This document shows positions 17,115-24,786 of a stretch of DNA of 64,000 nucleotides, piece after piece (within the stretch, counting starts at the first letter, position 1; every line of letters starts with the position of its first letter). The notes beneath the pieces are model-generated. The model saw nothing but the letters and a program-made list of their open reading frames with translations. It did no database searches and was not told the DNA's origin. The translations under genes and the position numbers were made by a program. The DNA comes from Hymenobacter rigui (lineage in GTDB: Bacteria > Bacteroidota > Bacteroidia > Cytophagales > Hymenobacteraceae), in NCBI RefSeq assembly GCF_003944715.1, contig NZ_RWIT01000004.1, forward strand, positions 1 to 64,000. The letters are read 5' to 3'.

Positions 17115-17270
17115 CTATTGACGCTCGGTGGCGGTGCCGTGCTGTGCTACGATAGTGGAGGATACCCGGGCAGCATCTTTGGTGCTGGAGTACGCGGGGC
17201 ATTGAGACTTTTTGTTGCAGGAGCTCAGCCCAAGGCCGGCCACACACGCCAGAAGTAGTACTTTTTTCAT
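17115..17270 (-). CDS. Mini-lipoprotein, second paralog
   Basis: A 51-residue protein with lipoprotein signal MKKVLLLACVAGLGLSSC (lipid Cys18) and a short mature part containing QCPAYSSTKDAARV, matching its paralog at 16762-16911. The function is unknown. The mature part is too short for a normal folded domain, so it may act as a membrane-tethered peptide or partner of another envelope protein. ATG 17270 is used; upstream in-frame codons give no conserved sequence. Confidence 0.7.
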   Translation of the reverse strand: MKKVLLLACVAGLGLSSCNKKSQCPAYSSTKDAARVSSTIVAQHGTATERQ

Positions 17271-17365
17271 ACAGAGTAAGATGTGAACGGGCCGGGCCCG
17301 GCTATTTGGGGGTACATGGGTAAAGGTACGGGAACTCCCGCCGGTGTGCAACCCACCAGGGAAAG

Positions 17366-17402
17366 AACAAGTCCGCCAACGCACCGCTTCGGCGGACTCG
17401 TT
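17366..17402 (-). terminator. Hairpin after the decarboxylase gene
   Basis: AGTCCGCC (17370-17377) pairs with GGCGGACT (17391-17398), and flanking GAAC/GTTC extends the stem after a mismatch. It lies 12 bases beyond the stop codon of the minus-strand decarboxylase and reads into TTGTTC. Confidence 0.65.
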
Positions 17403-17413
17403 CTGCCTGATTA

Positions 17414-18817
17414 CTAGGCCTGATACCCCAGGATGCGCATCATCGAGTCGGCGGTCTGCTCCTCGGCAAATACCCGGTCGGTGAGGTTACCGTCGGCGTC
17501 GCGGTCCAGGATGACCATTTTAGGGGCCGGAATCAGGCAGTGCTTTACACCGCCGTAGCCCGAGAGGCTTTCCTGATACGCGCCGGTGTGGAAGAAGCCC
17601 ACGTACAGCGGCTTGGTGTCGGTGGCGGGCTTGCGCTCCGGCAGGAACACTTGGTAAATGTGCTTTTCGGCGTTGTAGTAGTCCTGGGAGTCGCAGGTGA
17701 GGCCGCCCAACTGGATTTTCTTGTAGCCGCGGTTCCAGTTGTTGAGAGCCAGCATGATGAAGCGCTGGTTCAGGGCCCAGGTATCGGGCAGGTTGGTGAT
17801 GAACGAGCCGTCAATCATGTACCACAGCTCCTTATCGTTCTGCAGCTTCTCATCCAGAATCGAGTAGATGGTAGCGCCCGATTCGCCCACCGTGAAGATG
17901 CCGAACTCGGTGAAGATGTCGGGCTCCGGTACGCCCTCTTCCTCGCAAATGCGCTTGATGGTGCGCAGCACCTCAGCAATCATGTAGGGGTAGTCGTACT
18001 CCTTCTGAATGCTGGTCTGGATGGGCAGGCCGCCGCCGATGTCGATGGTGGTGAGGGTGGGGCACACCTTGCGCAGCTCGCAGTATTTGTGCACAAACCG
18101 GCTCAGCTCCGACCAGTAGTAGCTGGTATCCTTGATGCCGGTGTTGATGAAGTAGTGCAGCATCGTGAGCTCGAAGCGCGGGTCGTCCTTGATTTTCTGC
18201 TCCCAAAGCGGAATAGCATCAGTGTAGCGGATACCCAGGCGGGAGGTGTAGAACTGGAAGCGCGGCTCCTCGTCGGAAGCCAGGCGCATGCCCACGTTGC
18301 ACTTCTCTCGCACGTTGTCGTGGTAGTAATCCACCTCGTTGGGCGAGTCGAGGATGGGCATGCAGTTCACGAAGCCGTCGTTGATGAGGCGCGTGATTTC
18401 GTACTTGTACTCCTCGGTTTTGAAGCCGTTGCAGATGATGAACGTGTCCTTCTGCACCCGGCCCTTGGCGTGCATGGCCCGGATGATGTTGGTATCAAAC
18501 CACGACGAGGTTTCGATGTGCACCCCGTTTTTCAGGGCTTCTTCCACCACAAAGCTGAAGTGCGAGGCCTTGGTGCAGTAGGCGTAGGAATACTTGCCCT
18601 GGTAGCCGGTCTGCTCAATGCCCACCCGGAACCACTCCTGGGCCCGCTGAATCTGGGTGCTGATTTTGGGCAGGTAGGCAATGCGCAGCGGGGTGCCGTG
18701 CTTTTCCACCAGCGCCATCAAATCAATGTCGTGGAAGCGCAACTCGTCGTTTTCCACGTGGAATTCATCCGTGGGGAAGTCAAACGTCTGCGAAATCAGG
18801 GAGTGGTAGGTATCCAT
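17414..18817 (-). CDS. speA: Fold-III PLP decarboxylase, probably arginine decarboxylase
   Basis: A 467-residue enzyme of the alanine-racemase-fold decarboxylases, which remove the alpha-carboxyl group from basic amino acids. The PLP lysine is probably K83 in YSYAYCTKASHF; IDIGGGLP is the phosphate-binding glycine loop, and GGLTCDSQD has the catalytic Cys. The GAYQESLSGYGGVKHC segment is typical of the C-terminal domain. It is much shorter than the classic 630-660 residue SpeA, so arginine as substrate is inferred from relatives and from the divergent arginase; diaminopimelate or carboxyspermidine-type substrates remain possible. ATG 18817 follows a leader that contains a type A palindrome. 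Confidence 0.8.
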   Translation of the reverse strand: MDTYHSLISQTFDFPTDEFHVENDELRFHDIDLMALVEKHGTPLRIAYLPKISTQIQRAQEWFRVGIEQTGYQGKYSYAYCTKASHFSFVVEEALKNGVHIETSSWFDTNIIRAMHAKGRVQKDTFIICNGFKTEEYKYEITRLINDGFVNCMPILDSPNEVDYYHDNVREKCNVGMRLASDEEPRFQFYTSRLGIRYTDAIPLWEQKIKDDPRFELTMLHYFINTGIKDTSYYWSELSRFVHKYCELRKVCPTLTTIDIGGGLPIQTSIQKEYDYPYMIAEVLRTIKRICEEEGVPEPDIFTEFGIFTVGESGATIYSILDEKLQNDKELWYMIDGSFITNLPDTWALNQRFIMLALNNWNRGYKKIQLGGLTCDSQDYYNAEKHIYQVFLPERKPATDTKPLYVGFFHTGAYQESLSGYGGVKHCLIPAPKMVILDRDADGNLTDRVFAEEQTADSMMRILGYQA

Positions 18818-18848
18818 TGAAGGAATGTATGGGGGAGAAGTTGGAGGC

Positions 18849-18952
18849 AAGAACGTCATGCTGAGCTTGCCGAAGCATCTCTACCGCTTCGTTGCGGTAG
18901 TAATTGATTACCCTCAGTAGAGATGCTTCGGCAAGCTCAGCATGACGTTCTT
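18849..18952. repeat. Intergenic palindrome, type A, in the decarboxylase leader
   Basis: Arms at 18849-18884 and 18917-18952 are near-perfect inverted copies with core GTCATGCTGAGCTTGC. It is the same family as 4627-4720. It sits between the candidate speA -7 element and the start codon, so it would be transcribed. Confidence 0.85.
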
Positions 18953-18986
18953 TTTCTTCGCAATCCTTTTGCCGAACTTGCGTGGG

Positions 18987-18994
18987 CAAAGATA
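18987..18994 (-). promoter_or_regulatory. -7 element of the decarboxylase gene
   Basis: TATCTTTG on the minus strand matches TAnnTTTG. It would give a leader of about 165 bases that contains the type A palindrome. The rest of the 313-base gap up to the arginase start holds no gene I can recognise. Confidence 0.5.
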
Positions 18995-19130
18995 CCCCCT
19001 CGCGGGGGTTTTGGTTGTGCTTTGTTCGTTGGTTGCGCCGGAAGGTCCGCGCGCGTCAAGCCTGAGAGGAATCCCACCTGCTCAATCGGCAAGCATCAAA
19101 ACCACTTAACCCTTTTTCTGCCAATGTAAT

Positions 19131-20105
19131 ATGCGACGCATTAAGCTTCTGGAGGTCCGCTCCGAACTCGGAGCCGGCACCCGTGGCGCCAGCCTGGGCA
19201 TAGATGCCCTCAAAGTAGCCTGCCTTAACAAGGGCTCCGACTACTTTCGCCGGTTCAACTCCGTGGCCATTCCGGACCTGAACCACGTGCTCTTCGAGAA
19301 AAACCACTTCCCGAGGGCCAAGCACATCGATTCTATTTATACGGTGCAAAAGGGCATTGCCAGCACCGTGGAGCAAACCCTGCGCTTCGGGGAGTTCCCG
19401 CTGGTACTGGCCGGCGACCATAGCAACGCTTCCGGTACCATTGCGGGCATCAAGGCGGCCTATCCGCACAAAACGCTGGGCGTGGTGTGGGTAGATGCCC
19501 ACGCCGATATTCATTCGCCTTATACCACTCCCTCGGGCAACATGCACGGCATGCCGCTGGCCATTTCGCTGGGCGATGATAACCGCGAATGTCAGCGCAA
19601 CCAGCCCGAGCCCGAAACCGAATTCTTCTGGCAGAAGCTGAAAAACCTGGGCGAAGCGGGCCCCAAAGTGGCCCCCGAGCACCTGGTGTACATTGCTGTG
19701 CGCGACACGGAGCACGAGGAGGACGCTGTAATGGAGCGGCTGGGCATCAAAAACTACCAGATTGCCGAAGTGCGGGAAAAAGGTACCCGGCAGATAGCGC
19801 GGGAGGTGTTTGAGCGCCTCCGCTTCTGCGACCTGGTGTACGTGAGCTTTGACGTGGACTCGCTGGACTCGCGCTTCAGCAAGGGCACCGGCACGCCCGT
19901 GGTAGATGGCCTGAACGTGGAGGAAGCCATCAGCCTGTGCCGCGCCCTGCTGGATAACGACCGGGTAGTGTGCTTCGAGATGGTGGAAATCAACCCCACC
20001 CTCGACTCCGAAAACACCATGGCCACCAACGCCTTCGATATTCTGGAAGCCGCCACCGACGCCATTCAGAACCGGCTGCGGCTGGAGGAAGTTGTGAGCC
20101 GGTAA
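19131..20105 (+). CDS. Arginase family enzyme
   Basis: A 324-residue ureohydrolase, probably arginase (arginine to ornithine and urea). The binuclear manganese motifs are present in order: LAGDHS, WVDAHADIHSP and SFDVDSLD, and the N-terminal GAGTRGASLGIDAL fits arginase rather than agmatinase. The catalytic HGMPLAISLG segment is also present. Formimidoylglutamase is a less likely alternative. It is divergent from the arginine-type decarboxylase, so two enzymes that would compete for arginine share an intergenic region. Confidence 0.88.
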   Translation: MRRIKLLEVRSELGAGTRGASLGIDALKVACLNKGSDYFRRFNSVAIPDLNHVLFEKNHFPRAKHIDSIYTVQKGIASTVEQTLRFGEFPLVLAGDHSNASGTIAGIKAAYPHKTLGVVWVDAHADIHSPYTTPSGNMHGMPLAISLGDDNRECQRNQPEPETEFFWQKLKNLGEAGPKVAPEHLVYIAVRDTEHEEDAVMERLGIKNYQIAEVREKGTRQIAREVFERLRFCDLVYVSFDVDSLDSRFSKGTGTPVVDGLNVEEAISLCRALLDNDRVVCFEMVEINPTLDSENTMATNAFDILEAATDAIQNRLRLEEVVSR

Positions 20106-20111
20106 CGCGCT

Positions 20112-20154
20112 CCTTCGTCGCGGCTGAGTGGAATAGCTTCAGCCGCGACGAAGG
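20112..20154. terminator. Hairpin spanning the TSUP stop codon
   Basis: Bases 20112-20127 are the reverse complement of 20139-20154. The TSUP stop codon (20139-20141) is inside the right arm. It lies between convergent genes and probably serves both. Confidence 0.75.
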
Positions 20155-20867
20155 GCCGCCCAGATGGTGAACAGGCCAATGCCCAGCAGCAAGGCCAGCA
20201 CCCCACGCCTGAATGCATGCTGCGACAAGCGGCTGAGAATCTGCTTGCCCAGCCAGGAACCTACGAAGGCCACTACCACCAGCCCGGTTACGTAAGGCCA
20301 GTACTCGCGCTGCAGGTAGCCCTGCTGCACGTACACTACCGTGCGGCTCAGGTCCACGGCCATATCAATGGCAGCGGAGGTGGCGACAAACGCATTTTTC
20401 TCGAGGTTGAAGGCCGCCAGCGTGAGGCCCCGCACAGCCCCGCCCGTACCGGTGAGGCCGGCCAGAAAACCAGCCAACCCGCCCCCGGCTACGGCATTGG
20501 TCGGGGTGGGCGGGAGACGGATGGCCGGCTTCAGCAGAAACAGCAGCGCAAACCCTATCAGAAAAATGCCGAGCAGCAGCTGAATAAGGGAGCCGGTGAT
20601 GTGGTTGCTCAGGTACGCCCCCACCACTACCAGGGCCACGCTGGGCCCGCCTACCAGCAGCACAAGCCGCCAGTTGATGCCCTGCCGGAACAGCCCCAGC
20701 TTCGCCAGGTTGCTGAACACATGAAAGGCACCCGTAACGCCCAGAGCCGCCTTCACCGGCAGGAGCCATTGGGCCACGGGTACGAAGAATACCGAGCTGC
20801 CAAAGCCTCCCACCGTACCGGCCACCTCGGCCAGCAGGGCCGCCAGAAAGAAAAGGGCCCAGGTCAT
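20139..20867 (-). CDS. TSUP (TauE/SafE) family membrane permease
   Basis: A 242-residue inner-membrane protein with about eight helices. The family motifs are seen in LLAEVAGTVGGFGSSVFFVP near the N-terminus and in GFLAGLTGTGGAVRGLTL in the second half, the two inverted-repeat halves of the fold. TSUP proteins export sulfite, sulfonates or related anions; the substrate is not known here. Only 5 bases separate it from the upstream universal stress protein gene, so they form one operon. Confidence 0.88.
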   Translation of the reverse strand: MTWALFFLAALLAEVAGTVGGFGSSVFFVPVAQWLLPVKAALGVTGAFHVFSNLAKLGLFRQGINWRLVLLVGGPSVALVVVGAYLSNHITGSLIQLLLGIFLIGFALLFLLKPAIRLPPTPTNAVAGGGLAGFLAGLTGTGGAVRGLTLAAFNLEKNAFVATSAAIDMAVDLSRTVVYVQQGYLQREYWPYVTGLVVVAFVGSWLGKQILSRLSQHAFRRGVLALLLGIGLFTIWAALRRG

Positions 20868-20872
20868 GGACG

Positions 20873-21685
20873 CTACTCCTGGGCCGGCAGCACCAGCACC
20901 GGCACCGGGCTTTGCCGGATAATATCGGCCGTGACGCTGCGGTGGAACAGCTGCCCCAGCAAGCTGCGGCGGCGGGCAATGAGCACCACTGCGTCATATT
21001 CCGGAGCCAGCTGCAAAATGCCCTCGGCAGGCTGTTCGGCTACAACCGTGCGGGTATGCACGACGGGCAGGTCGGCGGCGAGGCCGGTGCGCATCACAGA
21101 GTCCAGCGTGGCCGTGTCGGTATCATCTGCTGTGTCGGGCGTTACGTGCAGCAGCGTCAGCTCGGCGTGCAAAGCGTTGAGCAGGTGGCGGGCGGTGCCG
21201 GCAAACTGGCCCAGGGTAAACTCCTCACCGTCGGTGGCCAGCAGGATGCGGCGGGGCAGGGCGGGGTTGTGCACCGTATGCGGCACCACCAGCATGGGGT
21301 AGGGGGCCGTGCGCAGGATATCCAGCGAAGTAGTGGTAACCAGCTCGTCGGGCGTACCCGATGTATCGGGACGGCCCAGCACCACCAGGGCGGGGTGGTG
21401 GCGGCTCACGGCATCGGCTACGGCAAACGCCACCCGCCCGTGCCCCACTTCCGCCACCACCGGCACCGATAAGTCGCGGGCGAGGCTGTTAAGAGCCAGG
21501 TGAATAGCTTCGCGGCTGAGGTTGGAGAGCTGCCCGGTGAACATTTCGGGGTCCAGAATAGAGTCGCGGCGCACGTGCAGCAGCACCAGGCGGGCATCCA
21601 GCGGAGCGGCCAGGTTGGTGGCGTAGTTCAAGGCCGCATCGGCCGCCTGAAAGAAATCGGTGAGGATGAGCAGCGAAGTAGTCAT
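20873..21685 (-). CDS. Universal stress protein with two Usp domains
   Basis: A 270-residue cytoplasmic protein made of tandem UspA folds. The first half runs from LLILTDFFQAADAALNYA to LRTAPYPMLVVPH, and the second from RRILLATDGEEFTLGQFA to IRQSPVPVLVLPA. Usp proteins bind nucleotides or act as stress partners; the ATP-binding GxxG-S pattern is not convincing in either half (LGRPDTSG in the first). It starts at ATG and is the first gene of a two-gene operon with the TSUP permease. A second double-Usp gene is at 23631. Confidence 0.9.
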   Translation of the reverse strand: MTTSLLILTDFFQAADAALNYATNLAAPLDARLVLLHVRRDSILDPEMFTGQLSNLSREAIHLALNSLARDLSVPVVAEVGHGRVAFAVADAVSRHHPALVVLGRPDTSGTPDELVTTTSLDILRTAPYPMLVVPHTVHNPALPRRILLATDGEEFTLGQFAGTARHLLNALHAELTLLHVTPDTADDTDTATLDSVMRTGLAADLPVVHTRTVVAEQPAEGILQLAPEYDAVVLIARRRSLLGQLFHRSVTADIIRQSPVPVLVLPAQE

Positions 21686-21863
21686 GGCCGGCGAAATAAG
21701 CGTGAGGATACGCCGCCAAGTACGCTAACCTGTGCGCCGTGCACAAGGGGAAAAGTGGTGAAGCTTACCTGATAGTAATCATCTTTTACCATTCCTGAAT
21801 CCCATACACTTGCAGGGCTGGCCCAACGCTGCGGTCAGACGGTATTCACCTGAATCGGGGGTT

Positions 21864-23327
21864 GTGCTATTGCTACGGAGTCTGTTGGTATTAAGTAGCG
21901 TGCTGCTGGTGCTCCGGGGCTGCTCAGAAGTCCCGCATGCGGCTGTTCCGGCAGGCGCGCGGCCCGTGGCCGTATCCGCAGCGGCTCCCGGTCCGGCCGT
22001 GTTGCTGCGCGCTCTGCTCGATACGGCTGGTACTCAGGCCAACCACTCCGACAGCCTGCGCGGCCTGAGTGCCGGCCCGGCCGTGCGCCGCTTTTATGGG
22101 AGCCAGCCAGTACCGGTGTGGCTCACCGCTCCCGACAGCCTAAGCGCTCAGGCCGAAGCCACCATCCAGTTCCTGACCCGGGTGCGGGAGCTGGGGCTGG
22201 CTCCTGCCTTCTACCACGGCCCGCACCTGCAGGCCCTGCACGACTCGCTACGCCTTACCAGCTCGCTACACCCCGGTCAGTTGGCCCGGGCCGAGCTACT
22301 GCTCACGGATGCCGTGCTGCAACTCCTGACCGACCTGCGGCGGGGCCGGCTGCACCCCTACACCGTTTCCCCAATCGAGCGGGCAACCGGGCTGCTATTC
22401 CGGCCCGAAGCAGTATTACGCGCGGCCCTGGCTACAACGGATGTACCGGGGGCCTTCCGGGGGGTGCAGCCCCGCCACCGCGAGTACCAGCAGCTGCAGC
22501 GCGCCCTGGCTGCCTGGCTGCAGCGGCCCGTTCCGCCCGACTCGGCGGCGCAGTGGCAGTGGCGCTACGAAACGGCGGCCCTCAACCTGGACCGATGGCG
22601 CTCCGAAGCCCTGCCCGATTCCAGCTACCTGCTCATTAACCTGCCGGCCCAGCAGCTGTACGCCGTAGCGGCCGATAGTCTGCGGGCTCGGCACCGGGTA
22701 ATTGTAGGGGCACCTGCTACGCCCACGCCCACGCTCAGCAGCAGCATCCGGTACTTCACGGTGGCCCCCGAGTGGCGCGTGCCCACCTCCATTGCCACCC
22801 GCGAAATGCTGCCCCGCCTGCGCCACGATGCCAGCTACCTCACCCGCAACAATCTGCGCCTGTACAACCAGCAGGGCCAGCCTCTGGACCCCGCTACCGT
22901 CAACTGGCAGCAGGTGTCGGCCCGGCACTTTCCGTATTTCATTCGTCAGGCCGCCGGTTGTGATAACGCGCTGGGCAACATCGTATTCCGCTTCGATAAC
23001 CCGTATTCCGTGTATCTGCACGATACGCCAACGCGGGAGTTGTTCTGGCAGGCCAACCGCGCCCTGAGCCACGGCTGCGTGCGGCTGGAAAAGCCGTTTT
23101 CGCTGGCCTACTACTTGTTGCAGGCCGATGGACAGCACGTGCAGCTACCACCCGAAGATGCCTGTGCCCGTCAGCCTGTGCCCCGCAATTACCCGCTGCG
23201 TCACCCCGTCACGCTGTACATCCGCTACGCTACCTGCGCCGTCGAAAACAGCCGGCTGCATTTCTACCCCGATATCTACCACCGCGACGAAATGCTGCGC
23301 CATCGGTTGTTTGCCGTGGGCAAGTAA
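21864..23327 (+). CDS. L,D-transpeptidase (YcbB/LdtD type)
   Basis: A 487-residue envelope enzyme that forms or edits 3-3 cross-links in peptidoglycan. An N-terminal hydrophobic export segment is followed by a scaffold region with GPAVRRFYGSQPVPVWLT and AELLLTDAVLQLLTDLRRGR, typical of YcbB-like proteins, then the YkuD catalytic domain with LINLPAQQLYAV and the active-site motif SHGCVRLEKP (Cys near residue 404). No ATG lies near the N-terminus. GTG 21864 leads straight into the hydrophobic segment; TTG 21810 would add 18 residues. A Cys follows the hydrophobic segment, but its lipobox is poor. Confidence 0.88.
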   Translation: MLLLRSLLVLSSVLLVLRGCSEVPHAAVPAGARPVAVSAAAPGPAVLLRALLDTAGTQANHSDSLRGLSAGPAVRRFYGSQPVPVWLTAPDSLSAQAEATIQFLTRVRELGLAPAFYHGPHLQALHDSLRLTSSLHPGQLARAELLLTDAVLQLLTDLRRGRLHPYTVSPIERATGLLFRPEAVLRAALATTDVPGAFRGVQPRHREYQQLQRALAAWLQRPVPPDSAAQWQWRYETAALNLDRWRSEALPDSSYLLINLPAQQLYAVAADSLRARHRVIVGAPATPTPTLSSSIRYFTVAPEWRVPTSIATREMLPRLRHDASYLTRNNLRLYNQQGQPLDPATVNWQQVSARHFPYFIRQAAGCDNALGNIVFRFDNPYSVYLHDTPTRELFWQANRALSHGCVRLEKPFSLAYYLLQADGQHVQLPPEDACARQPVPRNYPLRHPVTLYIRYATCAVENSRLHFYPDIYHRDEMLRHRLFAVGK

Positions 23328-23481
23328 GGCTACGCACGCAGTAGCGGGTAGAAATATGGATGATAATTGTCATATGGTAAAATGATGATTGTCAGTGGTT
23401 AAAAGATAGTGAATTAGGAAATTTGGGTAGTTCAATGGTGCAACCGCCGGAGCTTGGCTGCCGGCACTTTCTCTTACTCCT
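23328..23481. other. AT-rich intergenic spacer
   Basis: No gene or convincing promoter was recognised. The DNA is richer in A and T than its surroundings. Confidence 0.4.
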
Positions 23482-23580
23482 ATGGTCACGCCCACGTTTT
23501 TGTTTTCCCTGGCCCTGGTTCTGGCGCTGGCCGCGCTGGGATTGAAGCTCGAATCGGGCCGCCGCTCGGTTACTGCCTGA
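23482..23580 (+). CDS. Possible 32-residue single-helix membrane peptide
   Basis: ATG 23482 to TGA 23580 encodes 32 residues: MVTPTFLFSLALVLALAALG, then a short basic tail (KLESGRRSVTA). This is one clean membrane helix with positive residues after it. It sits 50 bases before the second universal stress protein gene on the same strand, so co-transcription is plausible. It resembles KdpF-like subunits in size but lacks their sequence pattern. It may be spurious. Confidence 0.35.
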   Translation: MVTPTFLFSLALVLALAALGLKLESGRRSVTA

Positions 23581-23630
23581 AGTATACGGGCCGCACGCTG
23601 CCGTTTTCGATTGGTATTTCAACGCTGCTT

Positions 23631-24485
23631 ATGCTTACTCAGATGGAACCCTCGCACCCCACTTTCCTGGTCCTGACCGATTTATCGGACGCTGCCGAGC
23701 GGGCCGCCCGGTATGCTGCTGCGCTGGCTGCGCCGCTGGGGGCGCAGCTGGTATTGCTGCACCTGTTCCATGACCCGCTGCTGGCGCCCGAAATGGTGAC
23801 GATAACCGCCGAGCTGGCCTACCGTAACCAAGCCGAAACCGCCGCCGCGCTGCGTCAGCTGGCAGATGATCTGCCCGTGCCGGCCGAGCCGGAAGTAACC
23901 GTTATGGGCCTTTATGAGGCGGTGCTGGATGCCAACCGCCGCTATCAGCCGCTGCTGGTAGTGGTGGGCGTGAGTACCGAGCACGACTGGCTGGAGCGGC
24001 TGCTTAATAACCAGGCGGTGCCGGTACTGCGCCGCCTGGGCCTGCCGCTGCTGCTGGTGCCCGAAGCCGTTGCAGTCACGCAACTGCCCGGTCATGTGGT
24101 CATAGCCGCCGATACCGAGCCGTTTCGGTTGACACCTGCATCATATGCCGCACGGCGGGTGCTGCTGAACAGCTGGGCGGCGGCTTACACGGTGGTGTAC
24201 GTGCGCGAAGAGTGGGAAACCAGTGCCAGCCCAGTCGTTCGGGTCCTCAACCACGTCTGGGACAGTGGCCTACTGTTCCCGCAGCAGCCCTGCGACACGT
24301 ACACGGTACAGGCTGCCAGCCCGGCTGCCGGCATCCTGCAGGCGGCCACCGACACCCAGGCCGACCTGCTGATCCTGCCCCTGCGCCCTCGGAGCGTGTT
24401 GGCCGGACTGTGGCACCGCAGTGTAGTGGCTGGTTTACTGCACCACTGCCGCTTTCCGGTGCTGTTGCTGCCCACGGAGGCCTGA
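23631..24485 (+). CDS. Universal stress protein with two Usp domains (second gene)
   Basis: A protein of about 284 residues with tandem Usp folds: FLVLTDLSDAAERAARYAAA begins the first and GHVVIAADTEPFRLTPAS the second, which ends with HHCRFPVLLLPTEA. It is related to the protein at 20873-21685. Two start codons four codons apart are possible (23631 or 23643); both keep the whole domain. Longer in-frame starts run through the small membrane ORF and are not credible. A terminator hairpin follows. Confidence 0.88.
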   Translation: MLTQMEPSHPTFLVLTDLSDAAERAARYAAALAAPLGAQLVLLHLFHDPLLAPEMVTITAELAYRNQAETAAALRQLADDLPVPAEPEVTVMGLYEAVLDANRRYQPLLVVVGVSTEHDWLERLLNNQAVPVLRRLGLPLLLVPEAVAVTQLPGHVVIAADTEPFRLTPASYAARRVLLNSWAAAYTVVYVREEWETSASPVVRVLNHVWDSGLLFPQQPCDTYTVQAASPAAGILQAATDTQADLLILPLRPRSVLAGLWHRSVVAGLLHHCRFPVLLLPTEA

Positions 24486-24510
24486 CGCATTTCCTGTTTA
24501 CCTGTTCCCG

Positions 24511-24541
24511 CCGGCCGGCTGACCTGTTGTCAGTCGGCCGG
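24511..24541 (+). terminator. Terminator after the second Usp gene
   Basis: Bases 24511-24523 pair with 24529-24541 with one mismatch, around a 5-base loop, and are followed by TTGTGTTT. Confidence 0.65.
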
Positions 24542-24604
24542 TTGTGTTTGGGGCAGACCGGATAAGCAGTTGTACTTTTTCGAATAGCTTCCGGCGGAGG
24601 TTTC

Positions 24605-24612
24605 TACCTTTG
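24605..24612 (+). promoter_or_regulatory. -7 element of argS
   Basis: TACCTTTG is an exact TAnnTTTG match with a T-rich tract (24576-24580) upstream near the -33 position. It would give a leader of about 165-220 bases to argS. I recognise no riboswitch or gene in that leader. Confidence 0.55.
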
Positions 24613-24786
24613 CAGCCGCAGCCCGGCTTTCTATCGGCTGCGCAAGTCTCTATGGTTCCGATTTATTGGCTTCGGCAACGACGACTCCCGGCGTAATCAT
24701 CGGCTCGGGGCGCTGCTGGGTGGTACTGTTGCCGCCCCGGTTGCCGCCCACCGCTGTTTACGCCCTGCTCGTGTTTCCGCTGGTCA

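Noticed and set aside
17540..18820. A 426-codon + strand ORF opposite the decarboxylase
   Set aside because: Antisense shadow: Val/Gly/Gln/His-rich product without motifs, opposite a well conserved enzyme.
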